The notes: generated by a model from the letters alone, not told the origin. DNA of 40,000 nt from Prorocentrum cordatum (GCA_963575745.1 CAUYUJ010005684.1:6136-46135), one strand, 5' to 3'. Positions 8,401 through 18,310 are shown, counted from the stretch's first letter. A program made the numbers and translations.

Positions 8401-9290
8401 GCTCCGAGGCCCAATCCAGCAGTCACAAGACAGCCTTCTAGCAGTACATGCGCGTGCGGTCGCAACAGTCTCGATTCCTATCGCAACTCCAGTGCTAGTT
8501 CATTCAGTTTGTCCTTGCTGCAACTTCTGGGCAAGCTGAGGGAGGCGGGGTGGAAGGATGAGGGAGGAGCTTGCATCTATCGACCCTCAGATTTTATCTA
8601 TATTGTCGCGTTCTGCGTACTTGAGCTGCTTCTCAGCAGTGGTGTTCGCTGGCAATGCGGCGTTCACAGGCGGCTGGGTGCTCACAATCACATTGGCGCT
8701 CAGGCGTTGCTGGAGTCAGGTAGTACTGATCCGGCTCCGAGGCCCAATCCAGCATTCAAAAGTTTGCGAATGTGGTCGCAACAGTCTCGATTCCTACCGC
8801 AAATCCAATAGACATTCACCCATTGTGTCCTCACTGCAATGTTTGGGACAAGTTGGAGGGAAGAGGGATGGAAGGATGAGGGAGGAGCGTGCGTCGATCA
8901 ATTTTCAGGGCTTATCGATATTGTTGTGCTCTGCGTGCCTGGCTTTCACTGGCAATGTGGCGCTCACAGGCGGCAGCGTGCTCACAGTCACAGCTGTGCT
9001 CAAGCGTTGCTGGGCTCGGGTAGCACTCATCTGGCTCAAGCCGAATCCAAGAGGCAAAGAACGACTCCCTCGGAAGAAATGCGCGTGTGGCCGCATCGGT
9101 CTCGATTCTTATCGCAAATCCGATACACACTCGTCCAGCTCACCCTTGCTGCAACTTTTTGGGACCGTTTGGAGGGAGGCAGGGTGGAAGGATGTGGGAG
9201 GGGCTCGGCGACATGGTTGCCACAGGCATCTGGGTGCTCGGTCACTGGGGGACTCGGGCGCTGCTGGGCCCAAGTAGCCCTGGTGGTATC
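8401..9290 (+). repeat. about 300-bp tandem satellite, three units
   Basis: Units begin at 8401 and 8734 with GCTCCGAGGCCCAATCCAGC and at 9034 with the diverged GCTCAAGCCGAATCC. Each contains TGCGGTCGCAACAGTCTCGA (or a variant), CTTGCTGCAACTT, GGGTGGAAGGATG and GGCAATG.GGCG blocks. Periods are 333 and 300. A 239-codon + strand frame (8558-9277) is itself internally repeated and is read as a by-product of the satellite. Confidence 0.85.
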
Positions 9291-9525
9291 TCAGCGCAAC
9301 CAGCTCCACATCACAACGACACAGAGGGCAGCACCCCCTCGTGCCACAACGGAATCTGAATGCATCGTAGCCGTTAGTTCGGCCATGCCAAAAAAGGGCC
9401 AAACTTGATTCACGCCCATGTATGCGTCCTCCTCGGAGGGGTGCGTCCGACCCGATCATACAATACAACCGTCTTGTAGTTTCCCGAGCGGGGCGGCCAG
9501 AAAGCGCCCGCTACGACGCATCTAC

Positions 9526-9705
9526 TACAGTAGGGGCCAGACCACGAGGAACCTTCCACAAGAAACCCGACCCTGAGACCCCAGGACGTCCATTGATTAT
9601 TCGTGTGGGAACGTCGCGCTCTCCGTCGCAAAACCATCGAAACACGAGAAACCCGGGGCACCCTGGAGGCAAGCAGGGTGTTTCGTGGCATGGGCCTCCA
9701 CTGTA
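9526..9705 (+). mobile_element. family-B MITE, copy 1 (TA-flanked)
   Basis: 180 bp including flanking TA. Left end TACAGTAGGGGCC; right end GGCCTCCACTGTA, its inverted copy. The interior shares CCTGAGACCCCAGGACG, TCGCGCTCTCCGTCGCAAA and CACCCTGGAGGCAAGCAGGG with the other copies. Terminal CAGT with TA on both sides resembles Tc1/mariner-type insertion. Confidence 0.75.
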
Positions 9706-9903
9706 TGAGATTTCTCGGTGCGCGCGTCGCCCCTTGGGGGGGGCGACGGACACATAGTGGTATGTTGGGGTGACGCCGATCCCATGCGGCCCCTGGACTC
9801 CCACGACGTTCCAAGAGAACCGAAGAGGTCTCAGGAGATCCCAGGGTCCCCAGGAGCCCCCGGGCAGCGCCCCTTCCTCCCCTGCCGCCCCGGGGACGGG
9901 CCC
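9706..9903. other. unassigned sequence
   Basis: No repeat family except a short CAGGAG/CCCAGG-rich stretch near 9820-9870 that resembles the CCTCCTGGGG minisatellite in reverse. Confidence 0.4.
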
Positions 9904-9992
9904 CTCTCCTCCTCCTCCTCCTCCTCCTCCTCCTCCTCCTCCTCCTCCTCCTCCTCCTCCTCCTCCTCCTCCTCCTCCTCCTCCTCCTCCTC
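9904..9992 (+). repeat. (TCC)n array
   Basis: About 29 nearly uninterrupted TCC units, polypyrimidine on top. Confidence 0.97.
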
Positions 9993-10147
9993 CTGATCCT
10001 CCTCGTCTTCTTTACCACTATTAGTATGCATTAGTATTGTTCCCTACCTAGGCTCTGCCTAGAAAGGTTCTTACTCTCTTCGCTTCAAGGGGCCGGGCAG
10101 TGGAAATCGCCCCGGGCGGTTCCCCCAGTCCCCTGGGAGCCAAGCAA

Positions 10148-10452
10148 AAGCAACAGCAAAGGTAAAAGCGAACGTGCGGTTCCCCAAGTTGCGCTCCCTG
10201 GGTGCCAAGCAAAAGCAAAAGCAAAGGCAAAAGTGAAGGCAAAAGCGAAGGCAAAGCAAAAGCATAGCATAGGATAGCATAGCATAGCATGGCATAGCAT
10301 AGCATAGCATAGCGCAGAATAGCATAGTATAGCATAGCATAGCCTAGCCTAGCCTAGCCCAGCATAGCATTGCGAAGCATAGCATAGTATAGCATAGCAT
10401 AGCATAGCAGAGCAGAGCAGAGCATAGCATAGCATAGCATAGCATAGCGCAG
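10148..10452 (+). repeat. AGCAAA then AGCAT tandem repeats
   Basis: AGCAAAGGC/AGCAAAAGC words (10145-10262) grade into a long (AGCAT)n pentanucleotide array (10262-10452) with AGCCT, AGCGC and AGCAG variants. A 43-bp-scale duplication of GGTTCCCCNAGT...GGNGCCAAGCAAAAGC occurs just before (about 10120 and 10180). Confidence 0.9.
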
Positions 10453-10674
10453 CACAACACCCATTATTGCTGCTGCTATAGATATATGTACTTATGTGTG
10501 TGTGCGTGTGCGCACGTATGTTCCATGCATGTTGTCCGTCTGTGGGCCATCTTAGGAGAAGGAGGAGGATGAGGACGGCGTGTACGACGATCAGGAGAAG
10601 GAGGAGGACGGCGCTTACCGCTCCTACTAATGTTGCTTTCCTAGAGGCTCCAACTCCTAGGTAGGGTCGCACTG
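10453..10674. other. unassigned sequence
   Basis: Short TG-rich stretch (10494-10515) and two GGAGAAGGAGGAGGA words (10555, 10591). No gene. Confidence 0.4.
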
Positions 10675-10845
10675 GGATAATTATAATGATTGATATGATA
10701 ATAACTATTGTTATATATCTTATTACGATTCTTCCTACTAGTTCCCATTCATGTAATTATTATTATTTGCATTTGTATTCGTATTATTAAGTCTTCTTCT
10801 TAATCGTATCCGTCTCCTTTTTCTCATAATTCGTCTAATTTGAAA
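10675..10845. other. AT-rich island 1
   Basis: Abrupt change to AT-rich sequence (TATTATTA, ATAATAACTATTG) inside GC-rich surroundings. Similar in texture to the islands at 17046-17930 and 18480-18880. Confidence 0.6.
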
Positions 10846-11880
10846 TCCGTCGCTGGATTCGCCGGATTCCCTGATCTCGCCGAAAACGGGACGGAAGAGA
10901 CTCTGAAGGCCTCCTTGGGGAGGATCCGGGGGCCGGTTTTTCTGAGAATGTCCCACGCGAGGGCGCCAAATGGAATTCGTCGCAGGATTTGCGGAATTTC
11001 CCAAATCTCGCCGGAATCGGAACAGGGGGGCCTCTGAGGGCCTTCAATTGGGGAGGCTCCAAAGGCTGGTTTTTCTGAGGATGTCCCACGCGAAGGCGCT
11101 GGTGTGGAATTCGCCGCCAGATTCGCCAGATTCACCGGATTTCCCGGATCTCCCCAAAAACACAACAGGGGGGCCTCTGAGGGCCTCATTGGGAGGCTCG
11201 GGGGGCCGGTTTTTCCGAGGATGTCCCATGCACGCGAGGGCACCAATTTGGAATTCGTCGCCAGATTCGCCGGATTCGCCAAATTTCGCGGATCTCGCCG
11301 GAAACGGAACAGCTGGGGTCTATGAGGGCCTCCTTGGGGAAGCTCCGGGGCGGTTTTCCTGAGGATGTCCCACGCGAGAGCGTCGGTTCGGAATTCATCG
11401 CCAGATTCACCGGCTTCGCCGGATTTCCCAAATCTGAGGATGTCCCACGCGAGGGCGCCCAATTGGAATTCGTCGCCGGATTCGCCGGATTTCCCGAATC
11501 TCGCCGGGAACGGAACAGCTGGGCTGCAGCCTCTGAGGGGCTCCTTGGGGAAGCTCCAGGGTGACTACCTACCAGACCTCCCCAACCCAACCCGAAGACC
11601 CGAATTTCGGGTTGGGGGGGGTACGGGTTCCATATGTGTTTTCTCGATGTTCCCGGACCCCCCCCAACTGGAAATGGAGGGCAAATTGAGGCCTTCGGGT
11701 TGGGTTGGGGTGGTTTGGTGGGCGGTGACAGGGGTTTGTTTTTCTGAGCATGTCCCAAGCGAGGGCGCCGGTTTGGACTTCGTCGCCGGATTCGCCGGAC
11801 TCGCCCGAGTTTCCCGGATCTCACCGGAAACGGAACAGGGGGGCGGTCGGCGGGGCCATTGCCTCGCGCGCGGGGGGTCA
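10846..11880 (+). repeat. 125-145-bp tandem satellite, about 7 units, carrying a MITE
   Basis: Units contain in order GGATTCGCCGGATTTCCC, ATCTCGCCGGAAACGGAACA, GGGGCCTCTGAGGGCCTCC, TTGGGGAGGCTCC, GGTTTTTCTGAGGATGTCCC and ACGCGAGGGCGCC, then AATTCGTCGCC. Unit starts lie near 10853, 10980, 11114, 11259, 11399 (internally deleted, about 77 bp), 11476 and 11785 (partial). A family-A MITE splits the unit starting at 11476. Frames through it give Ser/Pro/Asp repeats. Confidence 0.9.
11562..11729 (+). mobile_element. family-A MITE, copy 2, inserted in the satellite
   Basis: 168 bp, same ends as copy 1 (TGACTACCTACCAGACC on the left, GGTTTGGTGGGCGGTGAC on the right). Flanked by AGGG at 11558-11561 and 11730-11733. 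The satellite unit resumes directly after it (GTTTGTTTTTCTGAGCATGTCCC compared with GGTTTTTCTGAGGATGTCCC in other units), so the empty site can be read from neighbouring units. Confidence 0.85.
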
Positions 11881-12528
11881 GGATGACGTGAGTTCCACAG
11901 GAACTCCTCAAATTGAGGGGTCCTTACGAAGCATTCCTTAACAAGGATGTCCCACTGAAGCTTCCTTACTAACAAAATCTTGAGTAAGAATCCCCCTGCG
12001 TAGGCGAAAGAAGCTTCGGCACGGTTTGGATACATGACAAAAGGGGGAGAAAGAGAGAGAGAGAGAGAACAAACAAATAACAAAGAGGAATGAGAGAGAG
12101 CGGGAGTGTGCGAGAGAAAGAGAGAGAGCGAGAGAGAGATTCGCGCGTGAGTCTCAAAGAGCGAACACTTAAAATCCACCAGGCCCCCATTTGGACCTGG
12201 GGCCGACCACTAGACCCCTGGTGACCTCAGGAGCTGGCGACCAGACTCGGTTGGGTGAGCCTTCATGGGAGCCTCTGTGAACCTCCGCGGCCCCATCATA
12301 AACGTGATTTCGACAGGATTTCGTCCAGATTTCGACCTCCCCTCTTCACCCATTCGTCCAGAGTTCGTCCAAATGTCTTCCGAATGTCGACCGCATGCGA
12401 CGAGATCCCCCAAACCGGAAGGAGCGTTGAGGCCTTCTGAGGCTCCCATGAAGGACCACACAAACTCGGCCGAGGAGGGGCCGATCAGGCAATGATGCAG
12501 GGGCAGCGCTGGTGAGGCACCGCATCCC
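11881..12528. other. unassigned sequence with a GA-rich tract
   Basis: Contains a (GA)n-rich purine tract at 12046-12140. The rest (12170-12528) has CATGAAGG-type short inverted words (CCTTCATGGGAGCCTC at 12260 and GAGGCTCCCATGAAGG at 12439, about 180 bp apart, a 16-bp perfect inverted pair). No gene recognised. Confidence 0.5.
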
Positions 12529-12706
12529 TACAGTAGGGGCCCGACCACAAGAAACCTTCCACGAGAAACCCAACCCTGAGACCCCAGGACGTCCATGGAT
12601 GTTTGGTGTGGGATCATCGCGCTCTCCATCGCAAAACCATCGAAACCCAAGAAACTCTCGGCACCCTGGAGGCAAGCAGGGTGTCTTGGCATGGGCCTCC
12701 TCTGTA
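12529..12706 (+). mobile_element. family-B MITE, copy 2 (TA-flanked)
   Basis: 178 bp with flanking TA. Left TACAGTAGGGGCCCGACCAC; right GGGCCTCCTCTGTA. Closely similar to copy 1 along its whole length, including CACCCTGGAGGCAAGCAGGG. Confidence 0.75.
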
Positions 12707-13039
12707 AGAGCAAGGCGGACCGCCCTGAGGGACGCGTAAAGCAACAATATGGGCTGCCAGAGCAGGTCGGGCGCACGGGTAAGAGGAGGACGAGGAGGAG
12801 GACGAGGATTAAAACGCCACAATCCGAGGATTCAGGTTTGACCAACCTCAAAAAGAGGACGAGGACATAATCATGGCGCACATGGCAGAAAGCTCCCTTA
12901 ATCCCACCAGCCCTCTGGGCGTAGGTGGTCTAGAGCAGATCCTCTTCCACCCCTCCCTCTTCCCCCTTGGGGAGGGGTTTACCCCTCCCCCTACCCCCTC
13001 CCCTGGACCTGGACGGGGGGGGCCGCGGGTAGTTAGAGC
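12707..13039. other. unassigned sequence
   Basis: Contains the block CCAGCCCTCTGGGCGT at 12907, which returns near 13892 in variant form together with CTCTTCCA and CCCTCTT words. The two blocks lie either side of the CCAAGA array. Confidence 0.5.
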
Positions 13040-13800
13040 GTCCCAGATGGCCCAAGACGGCTCCAAGAGCGCCTCAGAGAACCCAAGATGAGCTCCAAGA
13101 TGGCTCAAGATAGCGCAAGATCGCTCGAGATGGCTCCTAAGATGGTTCCAAGAAGCCCAAAGACGGCCCCAAGATAACTCCAAGTGGCCAAACAGCTCCC
13201 CAAGGAGGCCCCGAAGAGGCCAAAATCGTCCCAAAACCTAAGGAAAATCAATGATTTTTGCTTTCTCGCCTTTTCGCTTCCGATGGCCATCCGAGGCCTG
13301 GAGATGGTTCCAAGATGGCCCAAGAGGGCCCCAAGAGAGCCCCAAAAGAGCCCCAAGACGGCCCCAAGAGCGCCCAAGAGCACTCCAAGAGCGTTCCAAG
13401 AGGGGTCCAAGAGGCGATTTTAGGGGCTTCCGAGGGGGGACGCTAATTAAACCCCCCCTCTTGTTTGATCGATCTCCTCCAAGATGGCCCCAAGAAGCGC
13501 CCAGGAAGCCCCAAGAGGTCCCAAGATGGCCCCAAAATGGCCCCAAGAGGCCCCCAAGAGGCCCCCCGGAGGCCCCCAAGAGACCCCCAAGAGGCCCCAA
13601 GAGCCCCCCCAGATGCACCCAAGATGCTCCAAGAGGCCTCGGCGAGAATGCCTAATCATTGATTCTACACAGGTTTTAGCCACATGGAGGCCTCTTGGGG
13701 GGGGGCACGGATTAAGATGACTCCAAGAGCGTCTGGGAGAGCCCAAAATGACCTCCAAGATGGCTCAAGATATCCCAAGATGTCTCATAATGGCTTCCTC
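13040..13800 (-). repeat. CCAAGA minisatellite, main array
   Basis: Degenerate 10-13-bp units of GCCCCAAGANGGC/GCCCCAAGAGGCC type, with CTCCAAGA variants. Short unique breaks occur at 13230-13270 (containing AATCAATGATTTTTG) and 13640-13720 (containing AATCATTGATT). The word AATCAATGATTTT also occurs at 299-311, next to the first minisatellite of the window. Confidence 0.85.
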
Positions 13801-13976
13801 TGTGTGCTGCCCACTTCTCTGATCGAGGCAATTCCTCTGGGCATCGTTTCTGGATGGGCTGGTGGGGATTCGCGAAGCGACAACAATTCCACCAGCAGCC
13901 CTCTGGGCGTCTGGGCGTGAGTGGTGTCAGGCGTTTCCTCTTCCATCGTCCCTCTTGAGAGGCCTCTTAGATGGGG
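13801..13976. other. unassigned sequence
   Basis: Right-hand flank of the CCAAGA array, carrying the second copy of the CCCTCTGGGCGT block. No gene. Confidence 0.4.
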
Positions 13977-14177
13977 TCGGAATTGATGGGGTCGGATGAT
14001 CGCGACGCATCGCCGATACATCGGCAATGCATCGGCGATGCATCGGTGATGCGCAATGCATCGTCGACGTCGGCGATGCATCGGCGACGTCGACGTGAAG
14101 CAAATCGGGCCCCACATCAAGCTGCATCGGCGATGCATCGGCGATGCGGCGCGATCCTCCGACCCCATCTACTCCGA
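13977..14177 (+). mobile_element. foldback element G with about 41-bp terminal inverted repeats
   Basis: The left arm from 13977 (TCGGAATTGATGGGGTCGG then ATGATCGCGACGCATCGCCG) pairs with the right arm ending at 14177 (CGGCGATGCGGCGCGATCC then TCCGACCCCATCTACTCCGA), with four mismatches. The core is itself a tandem of palindromic GCATCGGCGATGC words (14004-14155). No coding capacity. A family-B MITE fragment abuts the right end. Confidence 0.7.
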
Positions 14178-14222
14178 CCCTGGAGGCAAGCAGGGCGCTT
14201 CTTGGCATGGACCTCCACTGTA
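14177..14222 (+). mobile_element. family-B MITE, right-end fragment (copy 4)
   Basis: Matches only the right end of copies 1 and 2 (CCCTGGAGGCAAGCAGGG, GGCATGGACCTCCACTGTA). The left part is missing and replaced by foldback element G. Confidence 0.65.
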
Positions 14223-14849
14223 CTCTGGTGGCTGATCTCACGGCGGCACTCGACTGGCCGACCCGAGGCCTGGGGCAGCAACCAACAAGAGCCTCGCCAA
14301 GCCAGGACAAAACCGAAGGAGGGCGCTCCACGGCTGCCTGCGATCTTGATCGTCTCTCTGGGGGGGCTGCGGTGTGCTCGGCGGCTCGGGTGACACCGTG
14401 GTGGCCACCCACCCACGGCAAGACCTCCGAAGTCGTGATTTGCTTCACGACGTGGGACCCGTAGGAGCTGTCGGCCCCGTCCCTCAGGCTGCTTTTCCGG
14501 CTGTCGCTGGGAACGATGACGGGGCGTGGAACGGGCCTCCAGAGACGGAAGCACGGAAACCATCGAAGCACTGGCCGTCGTGACTTCCTCGCGTCGCCGG
14601 GGCGTCCAGACATGCCCCTCCCAGGCGTCGACCCCCCAGACCCCTGCCAGAGCGCGCCCTCCCAGCTGGGATGTCTCAAGGCAACTCCAGCCGCGACGGC
14701 GCGGACCGCTCCCCCCCCCCCCCGCGAAGGCCCAGACGAGGACGGGGAGATCATCGCCGCGGTGGCCGACGGCAGGGCAAGGGCCCCCTCCTCCTTCGGT
14801 GGCAACTCACGGGAGCCTCCAATACCATCCTGTCGGCTCTTGCGAGATC
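14223..14849. other. unassigned sequence
   Basis: Non-repetitive and GC-rich. Long open frames exist on both strands (for example - strand 13927-14805) but none has a recognisable domain and they run through the adjacent repeats. No gene called. Confidence 0.4.
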
Positions 14850-14925
14850 GACGCTGATCGACGCTGAAGCGACGCCAGTCGACGCCACATCGGCGCCAAT
14901 CGACGCCACATCGGCGCTATATCTC
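14850..14925 (+). repeat. CGACGCC/ATCGGCGC short tandem repeat
   Basis: Repeats of GATCGACGCTGA and ATCGACGCCACATCGGCGC, related in sequence to the palindromic core of element G. The stretch 14926-15258 shows nothing recognisable. Confidence 0.6.
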
Positions 14926-15258
14926 GTCGACTCCCAGACGCGGACTGGCGCTAGTGGAACGCTAAAGCCGGAATTGAGAGGGTGTACCTGAAGGGGCCCT
15001 AGGACACACAAATAAATACACACAAGTAAAAAGATTCCCCACATTTCCCCATATCTCCTGGGTTTCTGTCTTCCCCCCCGCATCCCATATTCTCCCATAT
15101 CTTCTGGGGAATCGACGAATCACTGTGTCTGTGTGTGTTTTACCCCCCCGGAGCGCCAGGCTCCCATGCTCTGCTGCCGACTTCTCCGACGCCGCGGCGT
15201 CTCCGCGGTGCCGGAGGAGCCACCGGCCCTGGGCTCTCGACCCCGTCCAAGAAGGAGC

Positions 15259-15655
15259 AGCTCCTCCTCCTCCTCCTCCTCCTCCTCCTCCTCCTCCTCC
15301 TCCTCCTCCTCCTCCTCCTCCTCCTCCTCCTCCTCCTCCTCCTCCTCCTCCTCCTCCTCCTCCTCCTCCTCCTCCTCCTCCTCCTCCTCCTCCTCCTCCT
15401 CCTCCTCCTCCTCTCCTCCTCCTCCTCCTCCTCCTCCTCCTCCTCCTCCTCCTCCTCCTCCTCCTCCTCCTCCGCCTCCTCCTCCTCCTCCTCCTCCTCC
15501 TCCTCCTCCTCCTCCTCCTCCTCCTCCTCCTCCTCCTCCTCCTCCTCCTCCTCCTCCTCCTCCTCCTCCTCCTCCTCCTCCTCCTCCTCCTCCTCCTCCT
15601 CCTCCTCCTCCTCCTCCCCTCTCCTCCTCCTCCTCCTCCTCCTCCTCCTCCTCCT
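15259..15655 (+). repeat. (TCC)n array of about 390 bp
   Basis: The longest simple array in the window: about 130 TCC units with only a few interruptions (CTCT near 15412, CCG near 15473, CCCCTCT near 15616). Perfect mirror-symmetric polypyrimidine/polypurine DNA. Confidence 0.98.
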
Positions 15656-15772
15656 TCCTCCCTCCTTCTCTCGTACTCCCTCCTTTTCCTCCTTCTCCTC
15701 CTTCTCCTCCTTCTCCTCCTTCTCCTCCTTCTCCTCCTTCTCCTCCTTCTCCTCCTCCTCCTCCTCCTCCAG
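15656..15772 (+). repeat. (TTCTCC)n hexanucleotide array
   Basis: CTCCTTCTCCTCCTTCTC units continue from the TCC array. Every second triplet is changed to TTC in a regular way, so this is a second-order repeat. Confidence 0.9.
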
Positions 15773-15928
15773 CCTCTCGTCCCGGGTCGTACCTGGACGG
15801 ACCAGGGGGCCCGAGACGGACATCTGGAGGCCAAGGTCGAACCCGCTCCCACACAAGGAGAGCAGGGGGGAAGGGACTGGAGAAGGAGAAGGAGCCAGAA
15901 GAGGAAAGAGCTGAACAAACATGAACTG

Positions 15929-16050
15929 GTGCCGCTCCGCGCGGACTTCTTCTGGATCTGCGCTGGACCCCCCTCCCTGGCGCGCGTAGCGCGCCAGAGG
16001 CGCCACTAGGGGGCCCCAGCGCGGATCCAACAAATCCGCGCGGAGCGCCG
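15929..16050 (+). mobile_element. family-C foldback element, core copy
   Basis: The left arm (GCTCCGCGCGGACTTCTTCT then GGATCTGCGCTGGACC) pairs with the right arm (CCAGCGCGGATCCAACAAAT then CCGCGCGGAGCG). The centre holds CTCCCTGGCGCGCG and CGCGCCAGAGGCGCC as in the other copies. The outer arms seen in the copy at 23976 are not clearly preserved. Confidence 0.65.
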
Positions 16051-16754
16051 AAAGCTTCTGTCTACGGCGAAATTCTTCTTCTTCGACAACCGCACACCTG
16101 CGACTGCATTGGGGAAAGGGGGGAGTATGAAGCACAACAACCCAACACTGGAGTGTGTGCATACGTGGTACGGCATGGGCAAACACGATCAGCAACTCGA
16201 GGGCGTGGCTCGGGGTCACGCAGCACAACCTCACTCTGTGGGCCCCATGGAACGGCGCATGAGGTCATCATGAAGATAACAATGGCATTGGCCAGAGCTG
16301 AATCATCACTGCATTGGGGAGAGAGGGCGGGAGCAAAACAACACCAGACCAAACCACGGCCGGACCTGGGACAGAAGAACATCCTCCCAAAAGCACGAGG
16401 CCCTCCGCCGGACGAGCCGAAGAACCTCCGAGGGCACCCCTCACCCAGGATGCACGAGAGCGCCCAACAGACACGACACACATCAGGGCACCCTTCCCGA
16501 ACCGACCTTGACCTCATCATGCCTCGGCCCGACCGTGCACACACAAAAACACTGCCGCCACAACTGCTGGGTGACTGACAGAGCGGAGGGAAAGAGAGGC
16601 GGCCGCCGCGCCGACATGCCGACCCGCGAGGGCGCGCTCCTGGGAACAGGCAGTTCGGCGGCGGCGCGGGCTTCGGCGGGGAGTCGAGATGACTGATGCC
16701 TCCCGGGAGGCCCTCTGCGCAAGCGCCGACCCCAAGGGCGATGGCCATGACGAC
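16051..16754. other. unassigned sequence with a partial 205-bp duplication
   Basis: GACTGCATTGGGGAAAGGGG (16105) and TCACTGCATTGGGGAGAGAG (16309) start two similar stretches, both followed by AACAACRCC words. The 141-codon + frame (16153-16578) is Thr/Pro/Arg-rich with no recognised domain. No gene called. Confidence 0.4.
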
Positions 16755-17045
16755 GACGACCCTGCCCCTCCGCCTCCTCCTGCTGCTCGACCTCCTCGTC
16801 CTCCTCTTCCTACTGCTCGACCTCCTGGTCCTCCTCCTCCTCCCCTTCCTCCCTGTGTTCCGTGCCTCCTGCTCCTTGCCTTCTGTGTCCTCCCTCCTCC
16901 TCTCGCCTCCTCCCCCCTCCCCCCTTTTCCCTTTCCTCCCTTCTTCCGCATCCTCCTCCTCCGAGGGCCTCCACTTCCTCCTCGTCCTCCTCCTCCTCCT
17001 CCTCTTCCTCCTCCTCCTCCTGCTCCTCCTCCTCCTCCTCCTCAT
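16755..17045 (+). repeat. imperfect (TCC)n tract
   Basis: Degenerate CTCCTC, CTGCTC and CCTTCC polypyrimidine sequence becoming a purer TCC array at 16976-17043. Confidence 0.85.
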
Positions 17046-17930
17046 ATCATTCTTCTTATTATTGTTCGTCCTTTTCTTATTAGTACGATTAGTAATATTA
17101 CTCATTCGGAGTAACGTTATTATTATTAGTCTCGTTACTCTCTTTTATTATTACCAATAGTACTACTCTGCTTCTAAGTAGTATGATTGTTACTGATAGC
17201 GTTAATATGATCAGTTTTCTTCTTTGTGTTGGTAGTATGGTCAATGTGATTCTCATTACGTATTATTGAAAGTAGTGTTTGTATCGTTCTTACTATTAGT
17301 AATGAGTCTCAGTAGTAGTATTATCTAGTACTCAAATGTTTTGATACTACGGCGTGCCATATTACTGTTGGTACCACTGATCTTCATATTATGGATAGAA
17401 TTACCCGTCGTAGTATTAGTACTGTTATTATAATTACTCGTAGCGTCAGCTTTCTTACTTGTGTGATTAGTAATCGTCTTACTATTATCAGAATTCTTAG
17501 TGCACGTATTAGTTGCATTACTTCTAGTGCGATAGTACTATGACTAGTGAATTATATGTTTATCAAGATTACTACGTATTTAAATTCCTACCAGTTTTCA
17601 TACTAGTAGAAGTAGTAGTAGTTGTAGTAGTAGTAGTAGTAGTAGTAGTGGTAATGGTACTGGTAGTAGTAGTAATAGTAGAAGTAGTACTAGTGGTAGT
17701 AGTAGTAGGTATACGTCTAGAACTAGTACTAATATCATTCGTGTTGTTCGTATTAGTTGTAGTGTGGTCACTATTACTATTGGAACGAATAAACATAGTT
17801 TCCCCTCATGAGTACTACTGCGATGTTTTTCTTCATCGTTGTATTATGATTAGTATGTGTAGCCTTCGTGTTACTGTTCGCACTCGTATCCTTATTCGCA
17901 TTCGTATCAGTATCCAAATAGGTTTGCCCT
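17046..17930. other. AT-rich island 2 with AGT repeats
   Basis: A sharp boundary at about 17045 separates TCC DNA from AT-rich sequence rich in TAGTA, TTATTA and TAGT words. It includes a cleaner (AGT)n array at 17608-17712. No gene is recognised. The 140-codon frame at 17540 is Val-rich because of the AGT array. Confidence 0.7.
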
Positions 17931-17999
17931 ATAGGAGTCCCAGCTCAATAACTGGTCTTTAGCACACACCCTTTTCCAGTGGCACATCCCCTCATTTCC

Positions 18000-18310
18000 T
18001 ATGGCGCCCCCCCCCTCCCCCCCCTTTGCCAATGGCACCTCCCCTGATTTCGAATGGCACCCGCCGGCTATTTCCAATGGCGAGTCCGTCCTATGGATTC
18101 CTACGGACTCCTATGAGTCGTATGTATTCCTATGCCTATGTCAATGCCTATATGCCAATGCCTATGCCAATGCCTATGCCTATGGAGTCCTTCGGATCCT
18201 GAGCTGGGATTCATATGGACTCCTGTGGATGTCTCTGCCTATGCCAATGCCAAGGCCTATGCCTACGCCAGCGCGTCTGCCAATGCCAAAGTAATGCGAT
18301 GCAATACGAA
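18000..18310 (+). repeat. CCAATGGC and CTATGCCAATGC tandem repeats
   Basis: First a loose ANTGGCNCC repeat with C runs (18000-18090), then CCTATGCCAATGC units (18130-18300) interrupted by a unique segment at 18184-18232. ATGC words of the same kind reappear at 33795-34060. Confidence 0.75.

Noticed and set aside
9018-9040. Second possible spliced-leader relic (GTAGCACTCATCTGGCTCAAG)
   Set aside because: Needs indels to match the leader, and sister satellite units have GTAGTACTGATCCGGCTCCG at the same place, so the resemblance arose inside the satellite.
8558-9277. 239-codon + frame with repeated GNAAFTGG/GNVALTGG and DSYRKS segments as a repeat protein
   Set aside because: The repetition follows the DNA satellite period, a third of it is out of register in the first unit, and no start context or family supports it.
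13927-14805. 292-codon - strand frame as a gene
   Set aside because: It passes through foldback G and a MITE fragment, and the remainder has no recognised domain.
15120-16234. Very long frames (244-364 codons) of poly-Pro, Ser, Leu, Glu, Gly and Arg on both strands
   Set aside because: All six frames of a TCC array are open, so length carries no information. No non-repetitive domain is attached.
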